A stretch of 64,000 nt of DNA from Takakia lepidozioides (Eukaryota > Streptophyta > Takakiopsida > Takakiales > Takakiaceae), in contig CM060731.1 in assembly GCA_030704615.1 (NCBI GenBank), positions 44,330,001 through 44,394,000 on the forward strand. The letters are read 5' to 3'. Each line of letters starts with the position of its first letter. The first letter of the stretch is position 1. The notes beneath the pieces were generated by a model. The model saw nothing but the letters and a program-made list of their open reading frames with translations. It ran no database searches and had not been told where the DNA came from. Shown here one piece after another: positions 22,239 to 32,982 of the stretch. The position numbers and the translations under genes were made by a program.

Positions 22239-24326
22239 ATGGAGAACCGTGGTCCCAATCGGGGATTTCAGCACAGTCAGAGACTTTCAAACCCTTCTTC
22301 AAGGACAGACTATTTTCTCGCACATCAGGCGCGCTCCCGAATGGCTCCTGCAACTAGTCCAGTAAGATCCCCATCCCCCACATTCACCTTCAGCCCTCTC
22401 TCTCCCCCTCTACCTCTTCTCAAGATACCCAGGTCGAACTCTACCTTTCATGACAGACCAACCTCCCCAGTTCTGGGAACTCCCTCTATGTGTCAAGCGG
22501 CTTTTACTCACCCATCCCTTCGCTATCCGAGGTGGAAACTCCAAGATAGAAGAGTTGGATATCTCTAAGCATTCAGCCCGCTCAGAACAATCAGTCATGA
22601 CGTGCAGCTAGTGAATCATGGTTGTGCTTCCTATTTGTATTCCTTCCTGCCTTCATGTTATCAATTTACCTTACCGTGTATACTGAAGCATCAGATTGCT
22701 TCAGTATCTACTAAGTTCCAGTTAATCATGCATTCATTCCACAGCTTCTCTCGTGTCTCTCTACACAATATGTTTGTATCGATTCAGTATTGGATTAAGA
22801 TTTATCATGTATCATGCCTATGCCATGGTGTCTCTATTTTATCCTACTGTATAATTCTACAGCTTGCATGAACTAAGCCTCATTCAAGTCATCATCTCCT
22901 CTTCACTGTTTTCCGGTCTCTTCCACAAGTCGCCCTCCTCCAGAAGTGATCCCCTTCCCGTTGCCGCTCTCCTAATCTACCCGCAAGCTGTTCTAACCAC
23001 CTAACTAACTAACCGTCACCCCTGAAGTAACACGTTCCTTCTGCAGATGTCGTTCCCTCACAGTCGTTCCCTGTCAATGATAACTGTTCCCCATGTACTG
23101 TGACAGGCTGTGTCAAGTTGTGCCGAGCTGTGACTGGCTGTGTAAAGCTGTGTCGGGCTGTGACTGGCTGTGCGAAGCTGTGGCGGGTTGTGTAAAGCTG
23201 TGTCAGGCTGTGACTGGCTGTGCGAAGTTGTGGCGAGCTGTGACTGCTGTGCGAAGCTGTGTCGGGCTGTGTGGAGCTGTGTCAGGCTGTGTGAAGCTGT
23301 GTCGGGTTGTATAACCCCCCTAAAGCCTGCTATTGCCACCCCTAAGACTCATGTTGGTCTCAGTCTGCGCAAAAATTAAGGGTACCCCATAGAACCCGTA
23401 AAAGCGTCTAAGTCCCAAGCAGCCCTCTAACACTATGGAATGGGAAGAGGAGTATATCTTAGACCAGGAAGAGCTGAACAAGGATTACACCATGATCGAC
23501 ATGAATATACCGGATTTACACAAGAGGGTGGCAACCATGGAGAATCATGTATCCTCATCCATTTTCCTGGCAAAAAAGTTGATAGGGCGACGATGAGAGA
23601 TTGGGCTATCAGACACCTCGGTGGCCCTGGAGAATTGAGACATCAATTTTGTCATGCCAAAGGGAGGGGGTTTTTCTCCATTGTGTTTGAAACCCAAGAG
23701 GCGGCTACTCAGGCTCTGATGTTTAACCCACACACGAAAGGTTTCAACGTCAATATCTTCCCAGGGTCCCCTAAGATGGAGGAACGGGAATGGCAAACTA
23801 TGGGGGCCTCATATTGTCTCAGTTCCCTTCATCCCAGACCAGTATTTGGTTAACCTGCCAGACATTGCTAATCATTTCGGGTATTACATTGGTTGCCTAG
23901 CAGTGTTTGATGTGTACACAAAACCTCAGGCAGGATCCAGCATGGAGGGCAGTCACCATCACATCACGCCTTTATGAAACAGGATGTGCCAAATTCATCC
24001 TAATCATGCCGGAAGAAGACACCCTTCCTCAATTTGTTAAGTTGCCTATAGATGAGGAGGGTAACTACTTTACAATTCAGCTCATTGAGGACACTTCCTA
24101 TTCTGCATGCTCCAACTGTGGCATGAATGGCCACATGAAGTCCAACTGCCCGGCTGCCAACAAGAAACGATCACAATCCAATATTCTTTTCAGATCTCGG
24201 CCAAAGGATCATTCATCATTCCCACAAACTGGATCCAATATCCCTCAGGGCAGGGCTAACCAAATTCTAGTTTCAACATCTTCACCCAAAACAGGCGCAT
24301 CCAACAGCAGTCTCTTCGACTTTTGA
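22239..24326 (+). pseudogene. LINE ORF1 (DUF4283-like and zinc knuckle), interrupted by a solo LTR
   Basis: The frame starts MENRGPNRGFQHSQRL with a Ser/Pro-rich region, reaches GTPSM at 22490 and is interrupted by the LTR. Beyond the LTR it resumes in frame for about 55 codons (EWEEEYILDQEELNKDYTMI). It then shifts frame to a domain with FPGKKVDRATMRDWAIRHLG and KGRGFFSIVFETQEAATQAL, typical of the RNA-binding DUF4283 region of plant LINEs. Finally it reaches CSNCGMNGHMKSNC (C-X2-C-X4-H-X4-C). The protein would bind LINE RNA. Confidence 0.78.
22491..23432 (-). repeat. Solo LTR of family A with 5-bp target-site duplication
   Basis: 942 bp, same orientation as element A, with termini TGTCAAG and CTCTAACA on the plus strand (TG..CA). 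It is flanked on both sides by CTATG (22486-22490 and 23433-23437), a perfect 5-bp target duplication, and has no internal sequence. A full insertion must have recombined between its LTRs. It splits LINE ORF1. Decamer minisatellite at about 23098-23310. Confidence 0.95.
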
Positions 24327-24559
24327 CTCAAGCCCTGTAGCTGTCAATGACACCCTACAGGTCAGGCCATGGCATAATTTCAAAGACAAACCCAACCATA
24401 TTGCAGATCCAATGCAAGAGGAAGTGATAGGTAATCGCAAACATGATGTGATTACCTCAAAAGGGAAAGCCAATGTGGGGGATCAACAACAACAAACAAC
24501 TACCACTTCCAAAGGGAAATAAAAAATAAATAAAAAAATCACCTCAACGTTCAATTCGC

Positions 24560-24904
24560 TTGACTCTCCCATCCAGCAATTCCACTCCCAAAATTACGAT
24601 AGGCATAGACTGCAACACCAAATTTGCCAACATCTGTTTGCAGACATGCTTGTACCCCCAGCTGGACCTTAATCGATGCTCAGCTTTACAGATTATAGAA
24701 GGCCCAAAAGCCTCATGTGTCACGCCACTCATCTTCCGCAATTGCAAGCCTCCGGCCATATTCATTACAGCTGATGTCTTTGAATGTGTGGAGTCCCTAT
24801 GGATCACATCTGCTGACATCAAGATTTTCTTTGAAAGGAACCCCCCAAACAGCAGCCCAGAGATCTTTTTCAAATACAAGATCCAGGAGTATTTCCAGTT
24901 ATAG
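24560..24904 (+). CDS. Unrecognised plus-strand frame within the LINE
   Basis: 114 codons (MTLPSSNSTPKITIGIDCNT to KYKIQEYFQL), ending just before the inverted-repeat insertion at 24935. It has several Cys residues without clear spacing. It may be a mid-portion of LINE ORF1 or an older insertion; I recognise no family. Confidence 0.3.
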   Translation: MTLPSSNSTPKITIGIDCNTKFANICLQTCLYPQLDLNRCSALQIIEGPKASCVTPLIFRNCKPPAIFITADVFECVESLWITSADIKIFFERNPPNSSPEIFFKYKIQEYFQL

Positions 24905-24934
24905 CAGCCCCACTACTCTTTGTCACGGGGGCGG

Positions 24935-25360
24935 ATAAGTCATGAGCGTGAGCGGGCAGGCTCGGGAACATTCTGGGGATATTCCAAGAATATTTGATGG
25001 AGTATCCCAATAATACCACCAATGAATATTTGTTAGAATATTTGAATATGCCATGAATATACGAGTATATCAGGAATATACTAAGAATAGTCGATATGCT
25101 AAGAATACCTTTTTTGGCATTGAGTGTTTGGGCTGTATGTTGAATTTTCTATGGCAAATCGACAGTTCCTCCGATGTTTCATTTCCGCGGATTCAGCATT
25201 TTCTGTATCAATTCGTAGTTCCGTGCGGAACTACGAGCTTCGGGTTTTACTCACAAGTTACATTCGGGTTAGGTTCGGGGGCAGAATTAGGTGAAATATT
25301 CTCAAAATTGAGTATTATTCCTCTTCTGCTCACAACATTTTTTGCTCACGCTCACAAGAA
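24935..25360. mobile_element. Small inverted-repeat insertion (MITE-like) with central palindrome
   Basis: About 425 bp, AT-rich relative to the flanks. Left end contains TGAGCGTGAGC (24945-24955) and right end its complement GCTCACGCTCA (about 25343-25353). It has no coding frame. Inside is CGTAGTTCCG-TG-CGGAACTACG (25214-25235), a 10-bp-arm palindrome, plus several AGAATATTTGA-like words. I cannot see a convincing target-site duplication. The left end also reads CATGAGC, the word repeated at the ends of element 2. Confidence 0.5.
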
Positions 25361-25407
25361 TCACTGCCTCTCTGTCACCATTCACCAAAATCTCATGAGG
25401 GGCTTAC

Positions 25408-26386
25408 TTGGAAGACCACCCGGGCCTGAGTGTTACACCCTCAGCTCATATCTTGGCATTGATGGAGGATGCGGAAATTTACTCTGCACTCCCACCTATC
25501 AACGCTATTTGGACATATGAGGAATGGCTGTCAACCCCAAGGGGTAGCCACAGTCTGCAGATTCGCAATCAGGATACACTCGTCAGTGCATTTCAGTTGC
25601 TAAGGGCTCAGTTGATGAAGACAACTACAGAATGGAGATTAAACGCACCCGAGACTACATAAATGGTTCCAAGGTGGCAGACACCTCCTCTACATCTACG
25701 GACCCCCGTAAAGACTCATCATACGACACAGCTCAAAAAGCCAAGAGAGCAAGCATCAACCAAGCGGCATGGAAGCTTTGCAAATCTCCCCTCCATCATT
25801 CATGGAAATGCCCAACCAAGACCTGCAGACAGGCAGTCATCCCTTTTCTCCACCTAGAGTCACAACACCTTCTTCACCTCTCTCTTCTGCCCAGGTGCCT
25901 TCTTCACCCACCCCCTGCTTCATTTACCAAATTTTATCAAAAAGTACTAACAGATTCTGGATGTTGGGTGGCAAAGACAATCCAATAGGAGGGAAACAGA
26001 AAAGACACCTGCTCCCAGCCATAAACTTACCAGGGAATGTACCCTCTGGAACCCTCCCATCGGATGGATCTCTGCAAGTCAGATACCCACACTTCAAAAT
26101 ACTCTTTGAAGCAGATTTCTTTCCTAGGGATGTATCAATCCTATCAGTAACCATCTCGGCAATCTCGTCAGACCAGTTCCAACCTTTCCTGATAGGTCCC
26201 ACCTTAAACAAACTCATGGGCATTTTCATTCTTATCAAAAATAAAACCAAAGTACCCCCACCAGGCTTTGTCTGGGTTAACTCTCTTCGCCCAAGGGATC
26301 GCAGAGTAAAATTCATTTTCCTGCACAATAGGCCATCAAATGGGACTTCAAGTCCAAGCCTACCCCTTCTTCCCAATGATCTTTAA
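25408..26386 (+). pseudogene. LINE ORF1 C-terminal region up to ORF2
   Basis: Open frames 25408-25662 and 25769-26386 follow each other with frameshifts. The last contains Ser/Pro-rich sequence and then a globular part (SLQVRYPHFKILFEADFFPR, SDQFQPFLIGPTLNKLMGIF, GFVWVNSLRPRDRRVKFIFL). It ends with TAA at 26384, overlapping the ORF2 ATG at 26376. The overlap is typical of a bicistronic LINE. Confidence 0.55.
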
Positions 26387-26795
26387 CATCCATTCTTGGA
26401 ATATCAGGGAGCTAGGATCAGACCAGGCCTCTCTCAATAGACTCAAGATCAAAACATGGCTAGCTCCCTTTCAGTCCAATGATTCAATAATTTTTTTGCA
26501 AGAACACAAACTAGATCAGGAGAAAATAGATAATCTTACGGATTACTTATGGCCCAAGGCCAATGCACTCTAGAAACCTACTTCTTCAGGCACATAGGGG
26601 GGACAACAATATTGCTTTCCCCCTCCATTCAGCCCCTTCTTTTATCTCATGACATATGGATCCCAGGCAGGCTGCAATTCTGCTCGTTGTCGCTACCAAA
26701 CTCAGGTGGCTCCATAGGGTTGGTGAATATATACGCACCCCTCTGGGAGGGATCAGAATTTTGGAATACCCTTAACCTCCGAATGATAGCAGCCT
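26376..26795 (+). pseudogene. LINE ORF2 endonuclease domain, truncated by element C
   Basis: Starts MIFNIHSWNIRELGSDQA (the N of the NxRG-type first motif of APE endonucleases), then IIFLQEHKLD with the metal-binding Glu. After a frameshift near 26570 it continues with GGTTILLSPS and GLVNIYAP, matching the endonuclease fold. The enzyme nicks target DNA for target-primed reverse transcription. Truncated at 26795; the RT domain is absent. Confidence 0.8.
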
Positions 26796-27683
26796 TGTTA
26801 GAGGGCTGTCTGGGACATTTTTATGGGTTCTGTGGTGGTAGACAGGCTTATACAGTCAGTCACAGCCTTACACAGTTAGACACAACTTGACACAGCTTGT
26901 CACGGGCTTACACAGCCTTACACAGCCTTGCACAGCTTGTCACAGCCCGACACAGCCCGACACAGCCAGTCATAGCTTGACACAGCTTGACATAGCCAGT
27001 CACAATCCAACACAGCCAGTCACAGCCGACATAGTTGGGCACAGCCCGAGCATTCGCAGGGAACGGTTACCATGGCAGGGAACGGCTGTGTGGGAACGAC
27101 ATCGGTAGAGGGAACGTGTATTCTATCTGGATGACAGTAAGTTAGTTAGGCAGTTAGAACAGCTTGCAGGTAGAAAAGGCAGGGTAACAATGTGGAGAGG
27201 GACACTTCTTGCATCACGACTTGGCCTTCAGGGAGAGAGGACGATCGGGAGCTGAGGAATGGAGAGCGCAGTGAAGGAGGAGACACGAACTGTTGATGCT
27301 TGATTCATGCAAGCTGTAGAGTTATACTGTAGAGCAGATTAGAGACACCATGGCTTTGGCCTGTTACTTGATATAACTTAATCTGTTACATATTCCATAC
27401 TCACACTGTGTAGAGAGACCTAAGGGAAACTGTGGGATGAATGGAAGATTGATTGGAACCTGGTGGATTGCTGAAACAAACTGATACTTAAATATAAACA
27501 GAAAGGTAACTTGCTGACATGAAGGCAAGAAGGAATACAAACAGGAAGCACTTCCATGATACACTAGCTGTAGGTCATGACCGATTGTTCTGAGCGGGCT
27601 GAGTGCTTAGAGATATCCAACTCTTCTATCTTGGAGTTTCCACTCGGATAGCGAAGGGATGGGTGAGTAAAAGCCGCTCGACA
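26796..27683 (+). repeat. 5' LTR of element C
   Basis: 888 bp, TGTTAGAGGGCTG to CTCGACA, the inverted equivalent of 10783-11683. Its decamer minisatellite (about 26848-27040) reads CACAGC/GACACAGCC-type units because of the opposite orientation. Confidence 0.92.
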
Positions 27684-28270
27684 TTTGGCGACCATACTGG
27701 GGAACTGAGTCAAGAACAACCAGATGTGACAGGCATCTAGTGGGATTATGGTGGTTGGAGAATTAAAGAATTTGATGTGAATCAAATTCCCTGTGGAACT
27801 GAGAAAGAAAGGTTGTCCAAACAATTCTTTCAGACGTTTTTGGAATTGCCAGACGGTTGCAAAGAAAACATTCTTAAGAGAGTGCATGATGCTGATCCTG
27901 AGTGGGGTCTGGAGAAGGGAGTAATAAAGATTTATCAAGTGGCCTATAGAGGGAGAGCAATTTGGTTACCAACATTGGTTTATGTGATAGCATTGCTATC
28001 CATTAAGCGAGTGGAGTTTGAAAGTTGGGAGGAGCGGAAAGTGAATGTTTTACTCATATGCATGAAGAGCTTGTACTGGTAAAGAATTGGATTCCTAAGG
28101 ATATCCTGTGGATCAAACTTACACCAAGAACAGCTTTCCAGACGTGCTTACCATATGCTTATATGGTAACAGAGACTTCAAGTATAGCCAAGGGTGCATT
28201 AAAGCTTGAAAGAAATCCAGGCATATACGAGAGATACTACAGAAGAAAGTTTTGGTTATTGCCTCATTGA
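27684..28270 (+). pseudogene. Leader ORF of element C
   Basis: Frames 27777-28082 and 28025-28270 carry the same peptide as the leader of A (CKENILKRVHDADPEWGLEK, IPKDILWIKLTPRTAF, NPGIYERYYRRKFWLLPH) with one frameshift around 28050. In this copy the first part is open through WLPTLVYVIALLSIKRV, where A has a stop. The ancestral ORF was probably continuous. Confidence 0.55.
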
Positions 28271-28292
28271 AGATATGAAAGACATGGGACAT

Positions 28293-29091
28293 GAGTAATG
28301 AAAGAGAAGCTAGACTCCACAGATATTCAGCGAAAAGATAAATTTATTTGAAAGCTAATTATCCATATCTTTGGGAGAGAGGAATAGACATAGGGGAATG
28401 ATCATCTGGACCTCTCACACCATTAAGATCAGAGAGTACATCACCCATACCGGAAGAACCAGAGTTGGATGCCACTCCTTCTTATTCTTTACAAGAAAGA
28501 TCAAGGGATTTGGTACAGGAAGAAGATCAGCCACGAGGGGAGAGATCTGAGGTACATCCCTCGATTAAAGATTTGACAGAAATCTTTGATCAGAGTTGGC
28601 ATGGAACACCAAAAGCAGGAACTCCAGTTTCTGAAGCACAAGACAAAGAAGGAGAGGAGGATGTGACAGAGCTAACGGAGAGTTCAGACTCTCCAACACC
28701 ACTCCAGTTGAGTTATATGAGTGAGGAAGAGGAAATCCAAGAGAAGAACTTGGAAGATGAAGAGTATGAAGAAGTAGACCCAACAGTTGAGGTTGAGACT
28801 GCAACCAGGACATCCCAACCTGTTGGACCTGGATCAAGTGGAGCACTTGAATCACAGGCCAACAAAAGGGGATCAGGCGGGCAGCTTGGATCTGGCTCTG
28901 GGGGGACAAGGAGTGTGGGAAGTAGTGCAACTGGAGCTGGGAATACAATAAGTACAGTGGGGCCAGAAGCAGGGAGTGCTCAGGGGCCAACACCTGGTGG
29001 GAATTCCACCACTACAACAGTAGGTCCTCAAGGACCAGCACCAATAGGAGGACCAGCACCTGTCAGTGGGCAGGGTTTAGGGCCACAGATG
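28293..29091 (+). pseudogene. Gag N-terminal fragment of element C
   Basis: Begins MSNEREARLHRYSAKR (stop in the next codons), with a second stop near 28400. It is then open from 28465 (ATPSYSLQERSRDLVQEEDQ) to the truncation. It is acidic and Gly/Ser/Thr-rich and aligns with the first half of A Gag, with small indels in the low-complexity part. Confidence 0.85.
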
Positions 29092-29237
29092 CATGGGGGG
29101 TGCACCCCAGCCAACCTGTATCAGCCACGTGCGTGCACAGGAGGGGGTATTTTTAACCCCCCCATATACAACATTATACATACATAGGGGGGGTAAGCAA
29201 CCTTAAATATAAGTCTACAGCAAAGGGTTAGTATGAT

Positions 29238-29302
29238 TAGGAGGGTAGCGTAGTGGTAAGGGTCACCACTGTCATGACTCTCATCACAGGTTTAAATCTC
29301 TC
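29238..29302 (+). repeat. tRNA-derived SINE head
   Basis: Contains GGTAGCGTAGTGGTAAGGG (A-box type) and, about 45 bp downstream, AGGTTTAAATCTC (B-box type, cf. GGTTCGAATCC), the internal RNA polymerase III promoter of tRNAs and tRNA-derived SINEs. It does not close a cloverleaf acceptor stem, so it is not a tRNA gene. Confidence 0.55.
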
Positions 29303-29353
29303 GACCAGTATCTTGAATTTTTCGAAAACTTTGAAAATATGTATATATCGCAA

Positions 29354-29414
29354 TGCAGATTTGAGCTCAAGACCACCTGCACACCACGACCAACTCCATA
29401 CCACTAGGCTAGTC
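29354..29414 (-). repeat. Second tRNA-like head, opposite orientation
   Basis: On the minus strand: ACTAGCCTAGTGGTATGG (A-box type) and TTGAGCTCAAATCTGC (B-box type). It faces the 29238 head about 50 bp away, giving a tail-to-tail pair of Pol III promoter-like sequences. Confidence 0.45.
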
Positions 29415-30229
29415 CATGATTCTTAAACTAGCTACAATGTTAAACAATAATATACAATAAAGACAATGTTTTGTTTTGTATCATTGTTGAGATCTCCCCA
29501 ACCGCGGGGCCCCAGCCCTGGTGTTTGGTATCATTAGAAAGCCCTCGATGAGGAGGGGTGCGGCTTGGTCTCATAATTTTGGAAACTTGCGAAAAATAGC
29601 AAAATGGGCTTTCTTGCAACAATTACTGGCCCTTTATTTATCCTTTGTACACGGGGACATAAATGTAAATAATCGGGTTTTTTTTTCCAAATATGGCATG
29701 AACACAATATTGTTTGTAGGGTCCTTGAGATCTCCCAAACCGTAGGGCCTCTAGCCACGATTTTGGTACCGTTGGAAAGCCCTCAATGAGTAGGGATGCA
29801 CCAACTTGGTTTCATAAAATTTGGACCTACATAGTAGTACAGGCCGAGGTCTATTTTTAAATGAATAAACTTGATATAATAATAATAATAAATACGTATA
29901 CATATTTGAGGGTATTTTTTAATGATTCAAAAAATATATATACATACAGCAGGGGGTATTTTTTAAAAATTACAAATTTCTATATATTTACAGGAGGGGG
30001 TTTTATAATCTTCAAAATGTATGTACAGAGGGGGTATAAATGATCCAAGGACCCGTATATAGGGGGTTTTTTAGAGAGTGTCTTTTTCAATTAACATGGA
30101 AATGCGAAGAGAACAAATTATCCCCTCACGATTTGAAACAGATGTGCGTTAATTTTCTATAACGGCTTCTACATTTGACCAGTTCATGTAAGCTCCTCAC
30201 CAAGTGATTTATCGCACCCAGGAGCAGGT

Positions 30230-30612
30230 TGTGGGACTGGTTTCTGTAGTGGAAGGTTTCCCGCAACACCACCTTCACATCCTGGAAGACTCAAGAGTTC
30301 TCCAATGACTATGGGCTGCAACGGTAGGACCGCCTGTGCCCAGCTTGCACAGGGCGCAACCAGGAAATTGAAACCTATGAACACTTCTTCTTTTATTGCC
30401 CTCTATATTACGAGATCCGTGGGAGATTCCACTGTCTATTCCGTGGAGCTCAAGGTCTCACTGAAGTCTTCCACTATGAGGATAAAAAATGTTTGGCAAC
30501 TTACCTACACGATGCCTTGACCCTTAGAGGAGATTGGGCTGCTCAGACACAGCAGATTGATGCTTGTGTGAAGGGCTTCCTAGAGGATATCTGGAGAGCC
30601 CGAACTAATTGA
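30230..30612 (+). pseudogene. LINE reverse transcriptase C-terminal zinc-binding domain (zf-RVT) fragment
   Basis: After a stop, the plus strand reads DRLCPACTGRNQEIETYEHF then FFYCPLYYEIRGRFHC. This is the CPxC...ETxxHxxxxCPxYxxIR signature of the region that follows the RT domain in plant LINEs. It continues to FLEDIWRARTN and a stop at 30610. It does not belong to the LINE at 22-26 kb as far as can be seen. Confidence 0.72.
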
Positions 30613-31222
30613 AAGGGAAATGGCATAGGAACATGAAGAACGTTGTCTTGTACCTCTGTTCACCAACTTTGAAAATCTTGAGGCTGACCCTCGAGCCCCG
30701 GCATTGTTGGGTGTCAGTTGCTGGGCAGCTCACACACAACAAGTCCATGCTTGTGTGAAGTGGGGCACTGGCGTCTATGGCCAGAAAACTACAACAAACA
30801 TAGTCCTCTGAGTACATTCTCTCTGTCTCTCTCCCTCTCCCTGTCGTGCCTTTGAACAGCAAACAGAAGCAAAGAGGAAAATCTTTGTGCAATGAGAAGC
30901 CCATACTATTTCCTGTAGTTATATGCTGAGGAAACTGTTACAGATTTACCAGGATTTGGGCATTGTGGGGCTCCTCACCTGATTGATTAATCAAGTTGTC
31001 ACTCTCTATCAGTGCAGAGCTGGCTCCTGCTCCGTCCTCCTCAGTTATCCAAAAACTTTCAGGAGCATTTGCTTGCTGCCCCTGTGAGATAAAGTCTGGG
31101 AGGGCGAGATAGGGGGTGATGGAGGCGGGCTGGAGAAGCTCCCCAGTTCATTCAACTTGGGCTTTACTGGTGCTGAGAAAAACTTTGTGATGGGGTTCAT
31201 ACCCTACAAAGAAACAAAGTTG

Positions 31223-31480
31223 TTAATTTAAATTTTTGTCCATTATGATATAGTCCACAATGGAACGTTCCCCAGTTTGGGATTTCTCACGAGTCCACTG
31301 CACTTGGTCACCTCTTGTCTTGTTATTCAAGGTCAAAAACTGAAGCTCTTCCAGACAGTTAATTAACCGTCTGCCATTAGAATTCAGCTCGTCCTCACCA
31401 GAAGACCCAATGATATCGTCCTGATGGAGCCCTTTGCCCACTTGCGCATTGAAGTCACCTTGCAATAGCACCACAAACAT
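31223..31480 (-). pseudogene. Non-LTR retrotransposon endonuclease fragment
   Basis: 85 codons: VVLLQGDFNAQVGKG with the GDFNA motif of APE/EEP endonucleases, then RRLINCLEELQFLTLNN and RSIVDYIIMDKNL, the SxxDY(I/V) motif near the C-terminus. The order and spacing match a LINE endonuclease. Opposite in strand to the zf-RVT fragment 600 bp to the left, so these are separate debris or an inverted element. Confidence 0.72.
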
Positions 31481-31780
31481 GAAGAGAAGCTTTAGAATCT
31501 GACACTTTTCTGCCCCCAGTCAATGGTGGGACAATGTGGGTGGATGGTCAACTGGAAACTGCAGCGGCAACAGCGCAATTGATAGAGCAAGGCATTGCTG
31601 ATGAAGGTACCTTCTTCAACACATTTCAGCCTGAGGGCACCTTCTGGTTAGACCTGTTTCAGCCTGTTTTTCCTCTCATCCTCCTCAGCCTTGAAGCATA
31701 TGTATTGAATTCTGTAAGTTAGCTCGTTGGGTGGATTTGCGGTGCGTTGGAGTGACTTTGCAAGTTTAGGGCCGAGGTGG
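31481..31780. repeat. Dispersed repeat copy 1 (inverted copy at 45025-45310)
   Basis: The plus strand here (AATCTGACACTTTTCTGCCC, GTCAATGGTGGGACAATG) is the reverse complement of 45036-45090 (CATTGTCCCACCATTGACTG, GGAAAAGTGTTCATTCCAAAG). Similarity continues through the GAAGGTACCTTCTTC / AGAAGAAGGTGCCCTC part and the CGTTGGGTGGATTTG / CACAACGAACTAACTT part. Family unknown; possibly a LINE 3' region because it abuts the endonuclease fragment. Confidence 0.6.
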
Positions 31781-32409
31781 CAGCATGACAGGGAGGGGTA
31801 GCTGTTGATGCAGGGAGAGGATCGTGGGTGAAAAATCATCCAAGAGGGCCAGATTTGGAGCAAGGAACAGCGCTGGCAGGAGTTCTATAAATATGATCCA
31901 CAACGGTGGGACAATATTGTCAACAAGGTGAGCTTTCTTCATGCAACATCGTAGGGAGTTTGACAGAACTTTGTATTTAAATATGTTAGTGTGGAGGGAG
32001 GGGTAGCCGCTGATGCAAGGATGGACTGTGGGTTCAGGATCACCCAAGAGGGCTACCAGCAGTGGAAGTAGCAGCATTTGGTCAATAGCAGCAGCAAGAA
32101 TTAGCAACGTCAAACTCATCAATCAGGTACTTGCTTCTGTATACATTTCATCCTCTTATCAACGTAGTCCATGCTTGGACAGCCTATAGGGTTGTATAAA
32201 ACAGGTGTCAAACTAAACTTGACACCTAACTTAACACTTGACCTAAGATACCCCATGCCCGCCGGAGCCACGAGTTCACCGACCAGCCGAACGCGGACAA
32301 AGCGGCAATACGGCTTCTATACAGGTACATACGCGATGCCTTTATTTGTAATCCCTACAATTCCAGGGTGCAAGACGCCTTATGTGGCGCATGAAAATTA
32401 GTTGTGAAG

Positions 32410-32830
32410 AAGTCCCTGGAAAAATGGCGCCAAATTTCCTGATTCGGGCCCTGGGGGGGTCGCTGTCCCGAGGGTGGCTGGTACTCAGTCTGGAAATTCG
32501 GCGCCATTTTTCCAGTTCCGGGCCCAGTCAGTTCTGGGACTTAGCCATTTTCGGACACAACCTGGGAAAATGGCGCCAAATTTCCAGCACAATGCCCCGA
32601 AAATGGTCAAGTCCCTGGTGCGGATGGCACACATTCTGGAAATTTGGCGCCATTTTTCCAAGCCGTGTCCGAAAATGGCTAAGTCCTAGAAGTGACTAGG
32701 CCCGGAACTGGAAAAATGGCGCCGAATTCCCAGAATGGGTGCCAGCCACCCCCGGAACTTAGACATTTTTGGGGCCTGGTACTAGAAATTCGGCGCCATT
32801 TTTCCAGGCTGGGTCCGAAAGTGGCAGAAA
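32410..32830. repeat. Left subterminal GGCGCC repeats of element 1
   Basis: Six units, alternating in orientation, of the form GGAAAAATGGCGCCGAATTT or its complement (centres near 32434, 32504, 32574, 32650, 32719, 32797). Between them lies the word CCGAAAATGGCTAAGTCC. Several contain TTTGGCGC, which also fits the E2F consensus TTTSSCGC. Confidence 0.8.
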
Positions 32831-32835
32831 GGGCT

Positions 32836-32982
32836 TGTCGAGCGGCTTTTACTCACCCATCCCTTTGCTATCCGAGGTAAAAACTCCAAGATAGAAGAGT
32901 TGGATATCTCTAAGCACTGAGCCCGCTCAAAACAATCAGTCATGACCTACAGCTAGTGTATCATGGTTGTGCTTCCTGTGTT
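32836..32982 (-). repeat. LTR fragment of family A inside element 1
   Basis: Starts TGTCGAGCGGCTTTTACTCA and stays similar to the LTR end for about 147 bp, to TCATGGTTGTGCTTCCTGT, then stops. This is one terminus of the LTR only, placed just inside the subterminal repeats. Confidence 0.85.

Larger units (their letters stand above)
21739..26795 (+). mobile_element. Plant LINE (non-LTR retrotransposon), nested and truncated
   Basis: ORF1 carries a DUF4283-like N-terminal domain and a CCHC knuckle. ORF2 begins with an APE-type endonuclease at 26376 and is cut at 26795 by the LTR of element C before any reverse transcriptase domain. Two later insertions lie inside: a solo LTR (22491-23432) and a small inverted-repeat element (24935-25360). 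The 5' boundary is uncertain; a plus-strand frame at 21739-22014 may belong to the 5' end. Confidence 0.8.
26796..29091 (+). mobile_element. Truncated copy C of gypsy family A
   Basis: 5' LTR 26796-27683, primer-site region TTTGGCGACCATACTGGGG at 27684, leader ORF and the N-terminal half of gag, ending abruptly in GPQM at 29091, where A continues with ALQPTRAKPPFP. No pol and no 3' LTR are present. The insertion point is in LINE ORF2, so C postdates the LINE. The distal end was lost by deletion or replacement. Confidence 0.92.
29092..30229. repeat. Non-coding region with SINE-like heads, direct repeats and G-run motifs
   Basis: Holds two tRNA-like heads (29238-29302 plus; 29354-29414 minus, listed separately). 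A roughly 95-bp sequence occurs as two diverged direct copies (29488-29583 and 29726-29822, with GAGATCTCCC, GTATCATTAGAAAGCCCTC / GTACCGTTGGAAAGCCCTC). There is an (ATA)n tract near 29876-29893 and recurring GGGGGTATTTTT / GGGGGTTTT words at 29140, 29950, 29995, 30030 and 30060. No gene seen. Confidence 0.55.

Noticed and set aside
23093-23379. Cys/Val-rich short frames in the LTR
   Set aside because: Translation of the decamer minisatellite.
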